A DNA stretch of 64,000 nucleotides from an uncultured Ardenticatenia bacterium (GTDB taxonomy: Bacteria > Chloroflexota > Anaerolineae > 4572-78 > NAK82), in the NCBI GenBank assembly GCA_937127125.1, contig CAKZLO010000002.1, forward strand, positions 1-64,000, given 5' to 3'. The first letter of the stretch is position 1, and the number at the start of each line of letters is the position of its first letter. The notes beneath the pieces were generated by a model. That model was not told where the DNA came from. It saw nothing but the letters and a program-made list of their open reading frames with translations, and ran no database searches. Below, one piece after another: positions 17,430 to 26,195 of the stretch. The position numbers and the translations under genes were made by a program.

Positions 17430-18212
17430 CTAAGTCGTCATTGCCTGATCAAAAGTAGCGGCAATCTGTCGCGCTTCAGCTACCATCTCAGGCACTGCCT
17501 CGTAGATCGCCTGGCCACGTTGGTCCGCTTCCATCGCCTTGGGGTTAAAGGACAGGAACCCGATCACTGGCAAACCGGACAGGCTGTTTCGAATGAACGC
17601 GCGGTCAGCTTCGTCACGCACTTTGTTACCCACAACGAAACAACGCGTCACCCCTATGTCTGCTGCCAAGTGATGAATAGTTCGCGCTGTACTCAGACTC
17701 CGTTGTCCTGGTTCCACTACGATGATAAAGGCATCCACAGCACTTGCGGTTGCCCGCCCCAGATTTTCGATCCCAGCGTCCATATCGAGGATCATCACTT
17801 CATTGCGATAGAGTATGACATAGGTGACCAGTGCTTTCAGCAAAGCACTCTCTGGGCAAATACAACCACTGCCACCCTTCGAAATGGTGCCTAGCTGCAA
17901 CAGGCGAATGCCCCGATAGACCACACTAAAACGATCGGGGATATCATCTACGCGCGGGTTAAGGGTGAAAAACCCACCGACATCGCCCGGTCTGGCGCCA
18001 GTACGCTCGTAGATTAGATTCTCCATCTCAGCGATCGGGTGTAACTGTGCCAGTAATTCACCCGGCACACCCAGCGCGTAGCCTAGACTGGCCGCTGGGT
18101 CGGCGTCGATCGCGATCACGGCATTGCCGGCTTGGGCATAAATGTAGGCGAGCAAGGCCGCCAATGTAGTCTTTCCTACCCCACCCTTGCCAGTTACAGC
18201 TAACTTGGGCAT
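17430..18212 (-). CDS. cooC: CODH nickel-insertion ATPase CooC
   Basis: 260 aa MinD/NifH-type ATPase that matures the nickel centre of carbon monoxide dehydrogenase (or acetyl-CoA synthase, AcsF type). The deviant Walker A VTGKGGVGKTTLAALLA is at residues 6-22 with the signature lysine, and the switch aspartates lie in AIDADPAAS and ILDMDAGIENLGR. The metal-binding CxC of CooC dimers is GSGCICPES (about residue 115). It is the last gene of the CODH/ACS operon, 33 bases after the MetV-MetF fusion, which supports the assignment over an unrelated ParA protein. Confidence 0.9.
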   Translation of the reverse strand: MPKLAVTGKGGVGKTTLAALLAYIYAQAGNAVIAIDADPAASLGYALGVPGELLAQLHPIAEMENLIYERTGARPGDVGGFFTLNPRVDDIPDRFSVVYRGIRLLQLGTISKGGSGCICPESALLKALVTYVILYRNEVMILDMDAGIENLGRATASAVDAFIIVVEPGQRSLSTARTIHHLAADIGVTRCFVVGNKVRDEADRAFIRNSLSGLPVIGFLSFNPKAMEADQRGQAIYEAVPEMVAEARQIAATFDQAMTT

Positions 18213-18245
18213 CGCGCAATCTCCCGGGCACCAGTGCAGAGCGGG

Positions 18246-19742
18246 CTAGGACGCCGGCACCGCCTCTTTTTCGGGCATCGCTTCGGGCTTGAGCATCTCA
18301 CGCACCACTGGACGCGGCAACCCTGCTTCTTCGACCAGACGTGGCACAATCGACTCCCAGTGTACTGCCATAATGTGCAGGCCATGAATACCAGGCGTGT
18401 TCTTCAAACGTTCGATCATCTCCAGCGCGATAGCTACCCCGGTCTCCGCTTGAGCCTCTTTGTCACCCGCCTCGTCCATGCGCTTCAGATCAGACTGGGT
18501 CAGCGACACCCCTGGCACTTCCATCATAAAGTGCGCCGCCTTAGCGCTGCGCAATGGAACAATGCCGGCCAGGATATACACTCTGTCCAATAGATTGCGC
18601 TTGTCTAACGCCTCTAGCCACTCCGTGAAACGACCATAGTCGAACACAGGCTGGGTTTGGATAAACTGAGCGCCCGCATTGATTTTCTTCTCAGCTCGGA
18701 TAGCCTCGAACTTGGGCGGAGCACCGAATGGCGAGGCGGCAGCGCCCAGGAAGAACTTGGGGCGAACTTTCATCTCACGTCCGTCGATGTACTTGCCCTC
18801 ATCACGCATACGACGCAACATCCAGAGTATCTGTACGGCATCCATGTCGAACTGATCGGGCATAGACATCGGTGCAGGACCGAAGCGATGGTGATCGCCT
18901 GTGAGGCAGAGGATGTTGCGAATACCCAGACCAGAAGCGCCAACCGCATCCGATTGGATCACCACTCGGCTGCGGTCACGCGCCTGCAATTGCATCACTG
19001 GTTCCAGGCCCGCGTCCAGGCATATCTTGGCAGAAGCCAAGCTGCTCATACGACAGGTAGCGGAGGCGTTATCGGTAAAGTTAGCTGCCGTCACATAGGG
19101 TTTCAACATGTTGACCTTCTTGATGAGACCCTCTGGAGAGGCATCCAGCGGTGGTGCGATCTCCGCGGTCACAGTGAACGCCCCCGTGCGCAAATTCGCC
19201 TCTAGTAGGGAAATAGGCTCACTGTAAGCAGGCGGGTGATAACGCGAGTCTCCCTGCCACCAGTCAGGCTGTCGCAGCGCGTAGAAGAACTCTTCCCACT
19301 CGCGATTGAATTTGGCACGATTGAGCACGAAGTCCCAAGGATAGGGCCCCGCCTTGCGCTTGAACCAGAGCTTTATCATATCGAGCCACGTCTCATGACC
19401 GACACGAGAGCCATCCACAGGGGCATTGATCTCGAGCAGCTTATCCAGTCGCCCCATCCTCTCAGCCCGGTTATAAATGACGTACCAAGTGCATGGTCGC
19501 GAAGGGTCCACTTCGCAATGATCTTCGGTCGCCCCACCACAAAGACCATTGCGCAAGCCCTTGGGACAGGTCATAGGACACACGAAAGCTGTCTCCTGGA
19601 GGATGCAGTTACCGCACATCCGGCAACCGAACAATGCACCCTTAACGGCCCGCTCAAAAGCGGTAAACACCTCGACCGGAAATGAATCGCGTTGCACCGG
19701 CATAAACGGTGGCTGGTAACGACGTGGTGAAAATAGAGGCAT
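18246..19742 (-). CDS. metF: MetV-MetF fusion: methylenetetrahydrofolate reductase
   Basis: 498 aa with two domains. Residues 1-~175 are a cysteine-rich MetV-type domain (MTHFR C-terminal-like family) with at least eight cysteines, for example FGCRMCGNC, FVCPMTCPKG and NGLCGGATEDHCEV, likely to hold an iron-sulfur cluster. From ~185 on comes a MetF flavin TIM barrel (GAFTVTAEIAPPLDASPEG, then NILCLTGDHHRFGP and FIQTQPVFDYGRFTEW). It reduces 5,10-methylene-THF to 5-methyl-THF, the last methyl-branch step before AcsE. In acetogens such as Moorella, metV and metF are separate genes; here they are one chain with MetV at the N-terminus. GGAGCAGGAG precedes the ATG. The electron donor may be the flavoprotein encoded just upstream. 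Confidence 0.9.
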   Translation of the reverse strand: MPLFSPRRYQPPFMPVQRDSFPVEVFTAFERAVKGALFGCRMCGNCILQETAFVCPMTCPKGLRNGLCGGATEDHCEVDPSRPCTWYVIYNRAERMGRLDKLLEINAPVDGSRVGHETWLDMIKLWFKRKAGPYPWDFVLNRAKFNREWEEFFYALRQPDWWQGDSRYHPPAYSEPISLLEANLRTGAFTVTAEIAPPLDASPEGLIKKVNMLKPYVTAANFTDNASATCRMSSLASAKICLDAGLEPVMQLQARDRSRVVIQSDAVGASGLGIRNILCLTGDHHRFGPAPMSMPDQFDMDAVQILWMLRRMRDEGKYIDGREMKVRPKFFLGAAASPFGAPPKFEAIRAEKKINAGAQFIQTQPVFDYGRFTEWLEALDKRNLLDRVYILAGIVPLRSAKAAHFMMEVPGVSLTQSDLKRMDEAGDKEAQAETGVAIALEMIERLKNTPGIHGLHIMAVHWESIVPRLVEEAGLPRPVVREMLKPEAMPEKEAVPAS

Positions 19743-19784
19743 CTTGTCTACTCCTGCTCCATGACGCTATAGAACTACCATATC

Positions 19785-20690
19785 TCACAACCCAGGCAAC
19801 AGATAAGCATAGGCGCTCAAAGCCGCCTTGACGCCACCACCTGCTGCCACCAGAACCTGTTCCATATAAGTATTGGTAACATCACCCGCTGCACAAATGC
19901 CAGGTACATTTGTACGTCCACGCTCATCAATACGAATATGACCACCCGGGTCCACATCCACCAGACCCACGACTAGCTGCGAATTCGGGATCACAGCGAT
20001 CTCGACGAAGAACACGCCAGCCGAGACCTCCATCTGAGATCCATCCGGTGCACTAACCACAATGCGTCGTGCGTACTCATCACCTTGCAGCTCTAGCACC
20101 TGGTAATTCTCCAGGATGGTGACATTATTCGCACCTTTCACCTTGATACCTAGCGGACTCTCCATCTCCCGCGCCTCTACACCCACCAAATAAACTTGCC
20201 GAGCTGTCAAGGCAATCTCCGCCGCTGCACGCACAGCGAGCTTTCCGCTGCCAATGATAGCCACCACGCGATCGCCCATATGCGGTGCATACCGTAGTGC
20301 AGAGTAACTAAGACCACGCATCAGATATTTGTCTTCACCGGGCACGTGCATGCGCTGATGTTTCACACCCGTAGCGATGATGACCGACTTGCCCAACAGC
20401 ACCGCTTCCTCTTCCGTGTGCACTGCAAAGCCATCACGATGACGGCTTACCCGGGTGACATAGTCCTTGTAGTGGATGAAATCCAAACGTTCCAGCTCTG
20501 CCTTAAGTCCCTCGATAATCTCCTGACCTTCCAAGAGCAAAGGAGGTTCCTCCGGAGGCAATAGCATGCGATAGTTGGTCTTGCCTCCCAAGGTCTTGGA
20601 AACAAGCAACACGTTCAACCGTCGCCGCGCTGCGTAAATGGTTGCGGTGATGCCGGCCAGTCCGCCTCCTACCACAATCAGGTCATACAT
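19785..20690 (-). CDS. Thioredoxin-reductase-like flavoprotein lacking redox cysteines
   Basis: 301 aa FAD/NAD(P) pyridine nucleotide oxidoreductase of the low-molecular-weight thioredoxin reductase fold. FAD binding: YDLIVVGGGLAGITATIYAARR at the start and GICAAGDVTNTYMEQVLVAAGGG at the end. The NAD(P) domain has VVAIIGSGKLAVRAAAEIAL. Where TrxB has CATC, this protein reads RGLSYSALRYAP (about 124-134), so both active-site cysteines are absent. The NADPH-selecting HRRxxxR segment is also replaced (VGVEAREMES). It therefore cannot be a normal thioredoxin reductase; an electron-transfer partner of MetF or of a ferredoxin is a reasonable inference. It sits 42 bases upstream of metVF and 34 downstream of acsE. 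Confidence 0.8.
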   Translation of the reverse strand: MYDLIVVGGGLAGITATIYAARRRLNVLLVSKTLGGKTNYRMLLPPEEPPLLLEGQEIIEGLKAELERLDFIHYKDYVTRVSRHRDGFAVHTEEEAVLLGKSVIIATGVKHQRMHVPGEDKYLMRGLSYSALRYAPHMGDRVVAIIGSGKLAVRAAAEIALTARQVYLVGVEAREMESPLGIKVKGANNVTILENYQVLELQGDEYARRIVVSAPDGSQMEVSAGVFFVEIAVIPNSQLVVGLVDVDPGGHIRIDERGRTNVPGICAAGDVTNTYMEQVLVAAGGGVKAALSAYAYLLPGL

Positions 20691-20724
20691 ACCTCACCTT
20701 CCCGTTAATGTGATACGTTGTACT

Positions 20725-21645
20725 TTAGACACGCAAATAGGAGTCGGTATAGATGATTTGATTATACAATACTTGGGCGGTCTTGAATAGGGCGACCTGT
20801 TCAGGATCATCCATATCCACATCCTCAGCGGTCAGGCGTTCGCCGGCGGCCGTCTTATCATACAAAGTGAGGACAAGACGACCGAGCGCTGTGCCATCGT
20901 CACGCTGAGTGATGATCCGGATGAACTCGTTTTGTTCCCTGTCCAAGGGATTGGCGATCACGTAGTCCAGTCCCACCGCCATCAACATCACCAAGTAAGT
21001 GCGATTTAGCAACGGGCGCATTTCACTGGGTACCGCGTTTGAGACGTTGCTGAGCCCAGCGTTGGTCATAGGCGGCGGATCGCCTGCCAATTTGAGCAGC
21101 CGTACCGCCTCTATACACTCTGGGCAATACTCCTGACACCCACTGACTGTCAACACTAGCGGGTCAATCAACAAGTCCTCCATCGGAATGCCCAGTTCGA
21201 CGGCACGCGGGATAAGGCGCTCCAACGCAATGTTGACTCTTTCTTCCGCGCTCACTGGGATGCCAGACTTCCCCATCGTGAGCGCAATAAGTTTGGCATT
21301 ATACTTCTTGGCAAGTGGAGGTACTGTAGCGAGGCGTTCTTCCTCAGCCGAGGTCGAGTTGATAATGCATTGGTGTTTAGCTACTTTCAACCCTTCTTCA
21401 ATGGCTGCCAGATTGGTGGTATCCAGAGCGAGGGGTACATCTACCACCTCCTGGATGCCCTTCACCAACCAAGGCATAATCTCGTGGCCCGCCTTTTTCT
21501 GGGGGCCGATGTTTAAATCGAGATAGTGGGCGCCTGCTTCCACTTGTTTCAACGCCAGCTCTTGGAAGAATCGTATGTCCTTCTCGGCAAGAGCTTCCTT
21601 CACGCGCGGCGAGATAATATGAATGTTCTCACCTATGATGTACAT
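20725..21645 (-). CDS. acsE: Methyl-THF:corrinoid iron-sulfur protein methyltransferase AcsE
   Basis: 306 aa pterin-binding TIM barrel of the DHPS-like methyltransferase family. It moves the methyl group of 5-methyl-THF to cob(I)alamin of the corrinoid iron-sulfur protein. Family segments are the start MYIIGENIHIISPRVKEA, AGAHYLDLNIGPQKKAG, LALDTTNLAAIEEGL, IINSTSAEEER, LLIDPLVLTVSG and TNAGLSNVSNAVPSEMR, in the normal order and length. AAGGAGG lies 9 bases before the ATG, and the gene overlaps the 3' end of the activator gene by 17 bases. The context (acsC, acsD, activator, metF) makes AcsE more likely than a MtgA-type demethylase enzyme. Confidence 0.92.
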   Translation of the reverse strand: MYIIGENIHIISPRVKEALAEKDIRFFQELALKQVEAGAHYLDLNIGPQKKAGHEIMPWLVKGIQEVVDVPLALDTTNLAAIEEGLKVAKHQCIINSTSAEEERLATVPPLAKKYNAKLIALTMGKSGIPVSAEERVNIALERLIPRAVELGIPMEDLLIDPLVLTVSGCQEYCPECIEAVRLLKLAGDPPPMTNAGLSNVSNAVPSEMRPLLNRTYLVMLMAVGLDYVIANPLDREQNEFIRIITQRDDGTALGRLVLTLYDKTAAGERLTAEDVDMDDPEQVALFKTAQVLYNQIIYTDSYLRV

Positions 21646-23632
21646 CAGGTCTCCCTCCTTGGATGAAATGTGACGACTGAGTAGTTCGGCGCGCAGCTAA
21701 AATTTCCGCCACGGATGGAAAGTGAGACAGGTCAGTGTGTGGCAGGAAAAGCGCCGAGGTGAAAGCTTCGTAGAAGGTGTTATCAGCCGAAAGCTCGAGG
21801 TAGGTCATCTTTTGTGCAATTGTCGTTAGATGACGACGAAACTCTCGGTTGAGCAATGCAAACAAGGCCCCTTTCAGAGATGTGTTGCCCAGAAAATGGA
21901 ACTTCTCCCACGGCAGATCAGGCAACAACCCAATTTGAATCGCTTTTTCCACGTTGACATATTGACCGAACGAACCACCTACCAGTACCCTCTCCACCGT
22001 GGACAAATCGATTCCCACACTCCTAGCCATCACGGTGAAACCAGCATAGATGGCAGCCTTGGCTCGGATAAGATTATCGATGTCCACTTTAGTGATGACA
22101 ATGTCACGCCCGTGTGCTGTCTCGTTGCCCCATGCCACCACATACTCTGGCCCATGTTCTCCATAACGGATGCGCGGAGAGCCAAGGTCAAAGTTGAGGT
22201 TGCCCGCCTTATCAACCACACCAGTGACGAACATCTCGGCCAGCAAGGAGATAAGCCCCGATCCACAGATACCCTTGGGGAGAGTGGGTTTGCCTTGTGC
22301 TTCCAGCTGCGGATCAGGGATCACCCGATAGGTTGGCTCATAAGTCTGGCCATTAATCCACACTTCTTCGATAGCACCTACCGTCGCGCGCATGCCGTCT
22401 CGGACACCAGCGCCTTCGAAAGCAGGCCCAGCAGAGCAGGCGCAGCTGACGAGCCAGTCGCAATCTCCCAACACCATTTCGCCGTTGGTGCCAATGTCCA
22501 AGAAGAGCGCCACCGATTTGCTATCACACATTTGGGATCCCAGGACGCCAGCTGGGATATCTGCCCCTACGTAGCTGGCCACACCAGGAAGACAATCCAC
22601 ATGCGCCTGAGGATGGATGGCAATGCCCAATTGAGCGGCTTGCACTGGGGGCGGCTGGTTGATAGTGGTGATGAACGGCTCAAGCCGGATGGAATTTGCA
22701 GGCAGTCCTAGCAGGAGATGAATCATGGTGCTATTGCCCGCCACGGTCATTTTGTAGATCTCCCACGGACGGATACCAGCCCGCCCGCAAGCACGTTCCA
22801 GCACCTCATTGATGGTATCCACCACCAGCGCCTGCATCTCTTGGAGATTGCCGTTGCGACTCGCGTAGATGATGCGTGAGATAACATCCTCGCCGCGCTT
22901 GATTTGGGCATTGTATTCCGCTGCCCGGGCAACAACCTCTCCTCTAAGGAGGTCAACCAAATACAGGCTCACCGTAGTCGTGCCCACATCGACAGCGGCC
23001 CCCCACAGATGGGCCACGTTTTGCCCGGCAATGAGGTCCACCAGACGTGCTGGGCCATTTGGTCGGTCCCATGTATCCAGCTCCACCACAGCGGTGACCG
23101 ACCAATCCGCTTCTCGCAGGGTAGTACCGAGCTTGCGCAGTGTCGCCAAATCAATGGTCAGGTCTGAGATCCCATAGTTGAGCGCCATAGCTCGCTTCAA
23201 GCGTGACCAATCGTCCGTCTGATCGTCCATAGTAGGCGGATCGATCGTCAATGGCACCAGCTGCATAGGCTGATCACGCTTAGGATCATAGGAGAAAGGC
23301 AATGTAACGCGCGTCGCCGTGCGATCCGTGACCAGCCTGCGTTCGATTTTCTCTTGGGGTGGTATGGTGACCGTGACATCCCCTTCGAGCACTGTCTGAC
23401 AGGCCAGGACGTAACCTGCCGCCAGGTCTTCCTGACTGAGACGCAGCTCTGAACGGCTGCGCACCGCACGACGATTGTCCACTATTACGGCGCAGCGCCC
23501 ACAGCGCCCCTGACCACCACAAGGGATGTTCAGATCCAGACCTGCCTGGTGCACCGCCTCGACGATCAGTGTGCCAGTGGGCACTTCTACCACTTTTCCA
23601 GAAGGCTCAAAGCGTATCCTATGCTTCGCGAT
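21629..23632 (-). CDS. RACo-type ATP-dependent reductive activator of the corrinoid protein
   Basis: An ASKHA-ATPase with an N-terminal [2Fe-2S] ferredoxin domain that re-reduces inactive Co(II) corrinoid. The ferredoxin cysteines are NIPCGGQGRCGRCAVIV and VLACQTVL. The large C-terminal part contains AAVDVGTTTVSLYLVDL, VTVAGNSTMIHLLLG, FLDIGTNGEMVLGD, ACSAGPAFEG and VLVGGSFGQYVN. The only standard start codon is a GTG at 23593, but reading on in frame upstream gives IAKHRIRFEPSGK, the expected first ferredoxin strand. It begins at an ATC (23632) behind AGGGAGTGGGG, and no ATG, GTG or TTG exists between the upstream stop and 23593. I give 23632 as the probable start. It overlaps acsE by 17 bases. 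Confidence 0.9.
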   Translation of the reverse strand: MAKHRIRFEPSGKVVEVPTGTLIVEAVHQAGLDLNIPCGGQGRCGRCAVIVDNRRAVRSRSELRLSQEDLAAGYVLACQTVLEGDVTVTIPPQEKIERRLVTDRTATRVTLPFSYDPKRDQPMQLVPLTIDPPTMDDQTDDWSRLKRAMALNYGISDLTIDLATLRKLGTTLREADWSVTAVVELDTWDRPNGPARLVDLIAGQNVAHLWGAAVDVGTTTVSLYLVDLLRGEVVARAAEYNAQIKRGEDVISRIIYASRNGNLQEMQALVVDTINEVLERACGRAGIRPWEIYKMTVAGNSTMIHLLLGLPANSIRLEPFITTINQPPPVQAAQLGIAIHPQAHVDCLPGVASYVGADIPAGVLGSQMCDSKSVALFLDIGTNGEMVLGDCDWLVSCACSAGPAFEGAGVRDGMRATVGAIEEVWINGQTYEPTYRVIPDPQLEAQGKPTLPKGICGSGLISLLAEMFVTGVVDKAGNLNFDLGSPRIRYGEHGPEYVVAWGNETAHGRDIVITKVDIDNLIRAKAAIYAGFTVMARSVGIDLSTVERVLVGGSFGQYVNVEKAIQIGLLPDLPWEKFHFLGNTSLKGALFALLNREFRRHLTTIAQKMTYLELSADNTFYEAFTSALFLPHTDLSHFPSVAEILAARRTTQSSHFIQGGRPDVHHR

Positions 23633-23714
23633 TGTTCCCCACTCCCTATAAACAGTCGAATCTCATCCACTCTATGGCCGAAAACAGTACTACCCTCCGA
23701 GAGACTTCCCAAGC

Positions 23715-25058
23715 TTAACCCCAGCGCGTCTTTAGATAGTTGGGTAGATCAACCGCTTCGCGCGGGCCTACGTTAATCTCCCAACCCGGAAGCTCCTCCT
23801 CGATTTCACCCAATAACACAGCGACGTGCCCGGGGATGATAAGACGTTTATGGTTGATCTTCTGCTCGATGCCGGTAGTCTTCACTGTTTTGGCGATTCG
23901 CTCCGCATCGAACTTCCCGGCCGCCCACGCGGTCAACACGCTCATCCCTTCTGCATCGGCCACCAACAACCATCCCGGCAAACCGCTGCTCTCCACCTCA
24001 TTGGCCACAGAGAAGTAGGTGATCGAGAAATTGGTGGTGATCATCAAAGGATCTGATGGGCCAGGCTTGTTGATCTCGTAGACACCGGGCAGTACCTGAA
24101 TCGGTTTCTGTGGATCGGTGAAAAGATTGGCACGCAACACAATAAGCGGGTAGACCATAGCGGGATCAAAGCGGTCGAGCACGATGAAACCAGCATACTT
24201 GGCAATGTGCTGCGCTGCCAGGGTCGCATCATCGCCAGCAAAAGCGATTAACGGATAACCAACCTTGCGTTCATTCTTCTTTAGGGCCAGACGCCGCAAC
24301 TGTGTAAAGATCGCCAGACTGTCTGCATATCCACGTGTGCCAGGATCGAGCACAATGTCTTCAACACCAGCATTCTTCACCTGTTCCGCCAAGTCCGCCA
24401 GCGCATTCAGGTCACCATTGGCCAGCACAACCAGAGGCACCTTATATTGTGCAGCCAGCTTGGCCATGGCCTGCCAGTTCTGAGCATCCGCTGCCCACAA
24501 GAGTGGCATAGTGCCCTGCGCTGCCTTCAGACCAGCCTCGGCAGTGGCTGGATCCGATGTCATCAAGATGAGTGGGAAGGGACAAGCTGCTTTGACAGCA
24601 GCCACAGTGGATGCGAAGTCACCACCTGCAGCTTCCACCGCCACCCCATCCAAGGTTAGCGACATACCGACATAGTCCACGCTATAAGCGGCCACTGCTT
24701 CGGCTACCTGTGCCGCGTCAGGTTGAGTATCCTTCACGCGCACGAATAGTCCTGGTGGATGATAAAAGGTCTTCTCATGGCGATAAAGTACCAGCTCGTT
24801 GCCCACTTCCAGCTTTTTCGCACTACCTGCAATTGTGATTAACCGGATTGGTGGTGCTGCCGATTCCTCTAATTGCCTCTTGGATTCTTCTTCAACGTAG
24901 GGACACAACGACAACTCTGCCTGCTTGGCAGCTAACTTCATCGCAAACGCCAGACAGGTGGGATAACCGCACTCTTTGCAATTGGCGTGCGCCTTGACTT
25001 CCGGCTTAGTGCTGCTGGCGGGCAACAGTTTGTAGATTTGAAGGCCAGTGAGAGCCAT
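23715..25058 (-). CDS. acsC: Corrinoid iron-sulfur protein large subunit AcsC
   Basis: 447 aa gamma subunit of the CoFeSP, the methyl carrier between AcsE and acetyl-CoA synthase. The N-terminal [4Fe-4S] motif is C-x2-C-x4-C-x16-C: ANCKECGYPTCLAFAMK and the cysteine in SLCPYVEEE. The central domain is a TIM barrel. The C-terminal ~120 residues form the cobamide-binding domain (TTNFSITYFSVANEVESSG, then LLVADAEGMSVLTAWAAGKF). GGAGG precedes the ATG by about 11 bases. It follows acsD by 63 bases. The corrinoid activator and AcsE genes lie immediately downstream. Confidence 0.94.
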   Translation of the reverse strand: MALTGLQIYKLLPASSTKPEVKAHANCKECGYPTCLAFAMKLAAKQAELSLCPYVEEESKRQLEESAAPPIRLITIAGSAKKLEVGNELVLYRHEKTFYHPPGLFVRVKDTQPDAAQVAEAVAAYSVDYVGMSLTLDGVAVEAAGGDFASTVAAVKAACPFPLILMTSDPATAEAGLKAAQGTMPLLWAADAQNWQAMAKLAAQYKVPLVVLANGDLNALADLAEQVKNAGVEDIVLDPGTRGYADSLAIFTQLRRLALKKNERKVGYPLIAFAGDDATLAAQHIAKYAGFIVLDRFDPAMVYPLIVLRANLFTDPQKPIQVLPGVYEINKPGPSDPLMITTNFSITYFSVANEVESSGLPGWLLVADAEGMSVLTAWAAGKFDAERIAKTVKTTGIEQKINHKRLIIPGHVAVLLGEIEEELPGWEINVGPREAVDLPNYLKTRWG

Positions 25059-25121
25059 AGTTGTATGTACCTCCGTTAGTGAAGTGTCTGGTCGCGCACT
25101 TCTTCAATGTCTGAAGCGTGC

Positions 25122-26072
25122 TCAACTCATAAGAGCGTTGATCATCGCCCGCACTCGCTGCAACGACTTAGGGTGACGCAGCACAACAATGTCGGCACCC
25201 GACTGGATCAAAGTACTGGCTGTGAGCACCTCCCAGTTGATAGCTCGTTCGACATAGTCACCCCAAGCTGCAGGCACACCCTCTGCCGCTCGTGCTTCTT
25301 TGGTGCGCCAAGCTTCTTCGCCAGGTGTGACCAGCATGGGCTGCTGCGTCATAGTGTCGCCCTGCAGCGCTGCAATGCGTAAACGTTCCATCACGCTATA
25401 GCCATATTCAATGCCATAGCCCAGCGCACCAGTGGTCGGATCCGTAATGATGCGCTCTAATGGCATGCCCATGTCGTGAATTAGAATGGTGAGCTGCTTG
25501 GACAAATTGACATCCATCGGCGTGCGTGCGTCCACCAGATGTCCGTGGGCAAGGGCAGCTGCCACAATGGTACGATAATTCTTTTCCTCACAAACTCCGA
25601 GCACCAGACGCTCGCCCTTGCCTTCCTCGGCTACTGCCACCAGAATTTCATTGTCCAAATCGGCCTGCCCCGCGCCGAATACAATAAGTGGTAAACCGGT
25701 GGCAGACAACACACGGCGCAATATCTTGCGTGCATAGGCAGCATTCAGCTGCTCGGAAGCGTTGAAGCGCAAAGCTACCAAGTCGGCGCCGGCAGCTTCA
25801 GCCGCTTTAGCCCACTCTGCGACATCCTGCGTGGCACCATTCCACGCTTCAAGCAGGATGCTCGGCCAGTCGTTCGGTTGCTGATCGCGCACTTCCAATG
25901 CAATGGCTGGTGGATGAGGGATCTCCCCTTCGAATTTCAAGAATGGCAGAGTTGTCTCACCGCCCACCGTCACTGTGCGCGATCGCGTGCCCCCCTCAGC
26001 TGCCGTAGCACCCAATGTCACTTCACGGACCTTCCCGCTCCATTTTTCTTTGGGGACCTCGATTCCTGGCAT
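25122..26072 (-). CDS. acsD: Corrinoid iron-sulfur protein small subunit AcsD
   Basis: 316 aa delta subunit of the CoFeSP, a TIM-barrel partner of AcsC without its own cluster. It begins MPGIEVPKEKWSGKVREVTLG and has the conserved FLKFEGEIPHPPAIALEVRD, ADLVALRFNASEQLN, and IITDPTTGALGYGIEYGYSVMERLR segments. The size matches bacterial AcsD (about 310). AGGAGG lies upstream of the ATG. It is placed between the CBS gene and acsC, as part of the operon. Confidence 0.93.
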   Translation of the reverse strand: MPGIEVPKEKWSGKVREVTLGATAAEGGTRSRTVTVGGETTLPFLKFEGEIPHPPAIALEVRDQQPNDWPSILLEAWNGATQDVAEWAKAAEAAGADLVALRFNASEQLNAAYARKILRRVLSATGLPLIVFGAGQADLDNEILVAVAEEGKGERLVLGVCEEKNYRTIVAAALAHGHLVDARTPMDVNLSKQLTILIHDMGMPLERIITDPTTGALGYGIEYGYSVMERLRIAALQGDTMTQQPMLVTPGEEAWRTKEARAAEGVPAAWGDYVERAINWEVLTASTLIQSGADIVVLRHPKSLQRVRAMINALMS

Positions 26073-26195
26073 GGACGAAAACCTCCTCGTTAAAACGGAC
26101 TGAAATTATGAAGCCGTTCATAAGATTGGGGATTCATTCTAACCCCCCATTTAAGTTGATGACACCAGAGGAGATGGCAAAATGGATAGATGCCC

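Noticed and set aside
20725-21645. acsE and the BMC-operon methyltransferase as a recent duplication
   Set aside because: They share only family-level motifs; the sequences differ throughout, so they are old paralogues or separate acquisitions.
21830-22711. Long plus-strand frame (293 codons) opposite the corrinoid activator
   Set aside because: An antisense shadow of a gene with full domain support.
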